This document shows positions 5,993 through 7,255 of a stretch of 7,255 bases of DNA, piece after piece. The stretch is from JAENVT01 sp031412355 (lineage in GTDB: Bacteria; Actinomycetota; Acidimicrobiia; Acidimicrobiales; Ilumatobacteraceae). A program made the translations under genes and the position numbers. Under the pieces are notes generated by a model. The model made no database searches and was not told the DNA's origin. It saw nothing but the letters and a program-made list of their open reading frames with translations. Positions within the stretch are counted from its first letter, which is position 1. Every line of letters starts with the position of its first letter. The stretch spans positions 1 through 7,255 of the forward strand of contig JANOCR010000340.1 in NCBI GenBank assembly GCA_031412355.1, read 5' to 3'.

Positions 5993-6575
5993 CGCGCTCC
6001 GCCGCCGGGGTGCCGACGATCCTTCGGACAGCAGGGACCCGCTCGGACTGTTGCTGAGCCGGTCCGGCCGCGGCGATCAGCAGGCGTTCGCCGAGCTGTA
6101 CGACGCGCTGGCACCACTGCTGCACGGTGTCGTGTTGAAGGTCGTGCGCGACCCAGCGCAGAGCGAGGAGGTCACGCAAGAAGCCTTCGTCGAGCTCTGG
6201 CGCCTCGCCCCGCGGTACGACGCGTCGCGGGGCTCGGTGAAGTCGTGGGCCGCGACGCTTGCGCACCGGCGCGCCATCGACCGCGTTCGCTCGGAGCAGT
6301 CTGCCCGGGACCGCAACGAACGGGAGGCATTGAAGCGACCCATCCAAACCATCGGCGTCGCCGAACAAGTGGTGGCGAACATCGACGGAACACGCGTGCG
6401 AAAAGCACTCGAACGCTTGACCGAGATGCAACGACAGGCGGTGGAGCTGGCCTACTTTGGAGGCCATAGCTATCGCGAGGTCGCTCTGATTCTGGGTGTT
6501 CCCGAAGGGACGATCAAGACCAGGATTCGTGATGGAATGATTCGATTGCGCGATGAACTCGGAGTGGCCACGTGA
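5982..6575 (+). CDS. ECF (SigK-like) sigma-70 family RNA polymerase sigma factor
   Basis: The 197-residue protein has the two-domain build of group IV (extracytoplasmic function) sigma factors, which direct RNA polymerase to a stress regulon when released by an anti-sigma partner. Region 2 spans about residues 29-106: GDQQAFAELYDALAP, then the region 2.2 helix SEEVTQEAFVELWRLAPRYD (61-80) and the region 2.3/2.4 promoter-melting segment SVKSWAATLAHRRAIDRVRS. A variable linker follows, then region 4 (about 140-193) with ALERLTEMQRQAVELAYFGG and the -35-binding helix-turn-helix SYREVALILGVPEGTIKTRI. The order and the RskA-type partner suggest the SigK/ECF19 branch. The ATG at 5982 gives an Arg-rich N-terminus of about 25 residues before region 2. 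A better ribosome site lies further up, but in-frame reading from there is blocked by a TAG at 5967. The stop overlaps the anti-sigma start by 4 bp (GTGA), so the two are coupled. Confidence 0.93.
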   Translation: MLRSALRRRGADDPSDSRDPLGLLLSRSGRGDQQAFAELYDALAPLLHGVVLKVVRDPAQSEEVTQEAFVELWRLAPRYDASRGSVKSWAATLAHRRAIDRVRSEQSARDRNEREALKRPIQTIGVAEQVVANIDGTRVRKALERLTEMQRQAVELAYFGGHSYREVALILGVPEGTIKTRIRDGMIRLRDELGVAT

Positions 6576-7255
6576 GCGGCATCGACATCCATCAGCTTGC
6601 GGCCGCGTATGCCCTCGATGCGGTCGACGAACGCGAGCGCGCCGAGTTCGAGGCGCACTACCCCACCTGCGCCATCTGCCGGCCGGAGGTTGCCGGTTTC
6701 AGGGAAACGCTCTCGCAGGTGGCGGCGGCCGTTGCCGTTTCCCCGCCCGACTCGTTGAAGGCGGGTGTGATGGCCGAGATCAGTGTCACGCGCCAACTCT
6801 CGCCTCTCCTGCCGGACTCCGTGATCAATCTCGCCAGCCATCGACAGAGCCGGCAGCGACTGATGCGCTCGATGGTTGCGGCCGCAGCGGTGGTCCTGTT
6901 GGCCGTGGGCGCGTTCGTGGTGGGGCGTCAGTCGTCTGACGCCAGCAACTACGGCGAGGCGGCGGCCGCTGTGCTGGATCGACCCGATACCCGCATCTCC
7001 ACGCTCGCCAGCACGGAAGCCGGCACCGGAAACGGGTCCTTCAAGGTTGCCTGGTCGCCCAGCAGCAGCGAGATCGTGGTGATGGGCGATGGCCTCGCCG
7101 ACCCCGGCCCCGGTAAGGCCTACGAACTGTGGCTGATCGACGATGCCGGTGCGCATGCGGTGCGGCTGCTCGACAAGGCCGACGATCAGCAGGTGCGCCG
7201 AGTGCTGAAAGTCGATGGCTCGCCGACCCAATGGGCGATCACGGTCGAACCCGAA
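6572..7255 (+). CDS. RskA-like anti-sigma factor, cut by window edge
   Basis: The frame starts at the GTG at 6572 inside the sigma factor stop and stays open for 228 codons to the window edge. The N-terminal cytoplasmic part is a zinc-binding anti-sigma (ZAS) domain: His7, then FEAHYPTCAICRPEV with the His29-x3-Cys33-x2-Cys36 signature, which holds the partner sigma factor inactive. One transmembrane helix follows at about residues 101-118 (MVAAAAVVLLAVGAFVVG), preceded by an Arg-rich stretch that fits an inside-to-outside orientation. The external part (about 120-228) is an RskA C-terminal domain, with the typical GKAYELWLIDDAG (181-193) and WAITVEP near the end. In relatives the protein usually ends shortly after this point, so probably only a few residues are missing. 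Release of the sigma factor normally follows stepwise proteolysis of such proteins; no protease is encoded within the window. Confidence 0.9.
   Translation, partial: MSGIDIHQLAAAYALDAVDERERAEFEAHYPTCAICRPEVAGFRETLSQVAAAVAVSPPDSLKAGVMAEISVTRQLSPLLPDSVINLASHRQSRQRLMRSMVAAAAVVLLAVGAFVVGRQSSDASNYGEAAAAVLDRPDTRISTLASTEAGTGNGSFKVAWSPSSSEIVVMGDGLADPGPGKAYELWLIDDAGAHAVRLLDKADDQQVRRVLKVDGSPTQWAITVEPE

Noticed and set aside
4464..6467. A 667-codon open frame on the minus strand, across the dehydrogenase and the sigma factor
   Set aside because: It is Arg/His/Gly-rich with no domain pattern and overlaps two clearly recognised genes in other frames; this is typical of shadow frames in GC-rich DNA.

Overview
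The window is high-GC DNA with actinobacterial habits: GTG starts, a sigma factor overlapping an RskA-type anti-sigma factor by 4 bp, and the particular oxidoreductase families present. The style resembles Acidimicrobiia or related soil and aquatic actinobacteria, but this is inferred from gene content alone and no taxonomic marker is present.

Layout, left to right. A phosphotransferase (APH-like kinase) on the minus strand is cut by the left edge (1-550). It is divergent from a low-specificity L-threonine aldolase on the plus strand (612-1655). A DMT/EamA-family membrane transporter follows on the minus strand, converging on the aldolase (1680-2612). From about 2613 to 3388 lies a graveyard: a small plus-strand frame that seems frameshifted (2682-2845), the first ~44 codons of a luciferase-like (LLM) flavin oxidoreductase on the plus strand (2864-3010), and a badly damaged PCMH-type FAD oxidase on the minus strand (2995-3384). 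The last two are convergent genes whose 3' parts are both missing and which abut at about 2995, as one deletion would leave them. The FAD oxidase remnant sits 4 nt behind an intact 821-residue dimethylglycine/sarcosine dehydrogenase-like protein (DAO plus GcvT domains, minus strand, 3389-5854). Divergent from that gene is an ECF/SigK-like sigma factor (5982-6575), overlapping an RskA-like anti-sigma factor that runs off the right edge (6572-7255).

Functionally, the intact enzymes point to glycine and one-carbon metabolism: oxidative demethylation of an N-methylated glycine with transfer to tetrahydrofolate, and an aldolase-family PLP enzyme that normally makes glycine from threonine. The sigma/anti-sigma pair is a separate envelope-signalling unit, and nothing in the sequence proves it controls the neighbours.

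I see no defence system, mobile element, CRISPR array, tRNA or rRNA. The points most worth a second look are the loss of the PLP-anchoring Asp in the threonine aldolase, the double-truncation scar, and the short upstream reading frames with a strong ribosome binding site before the sigma factor. No clearly new system is visible.
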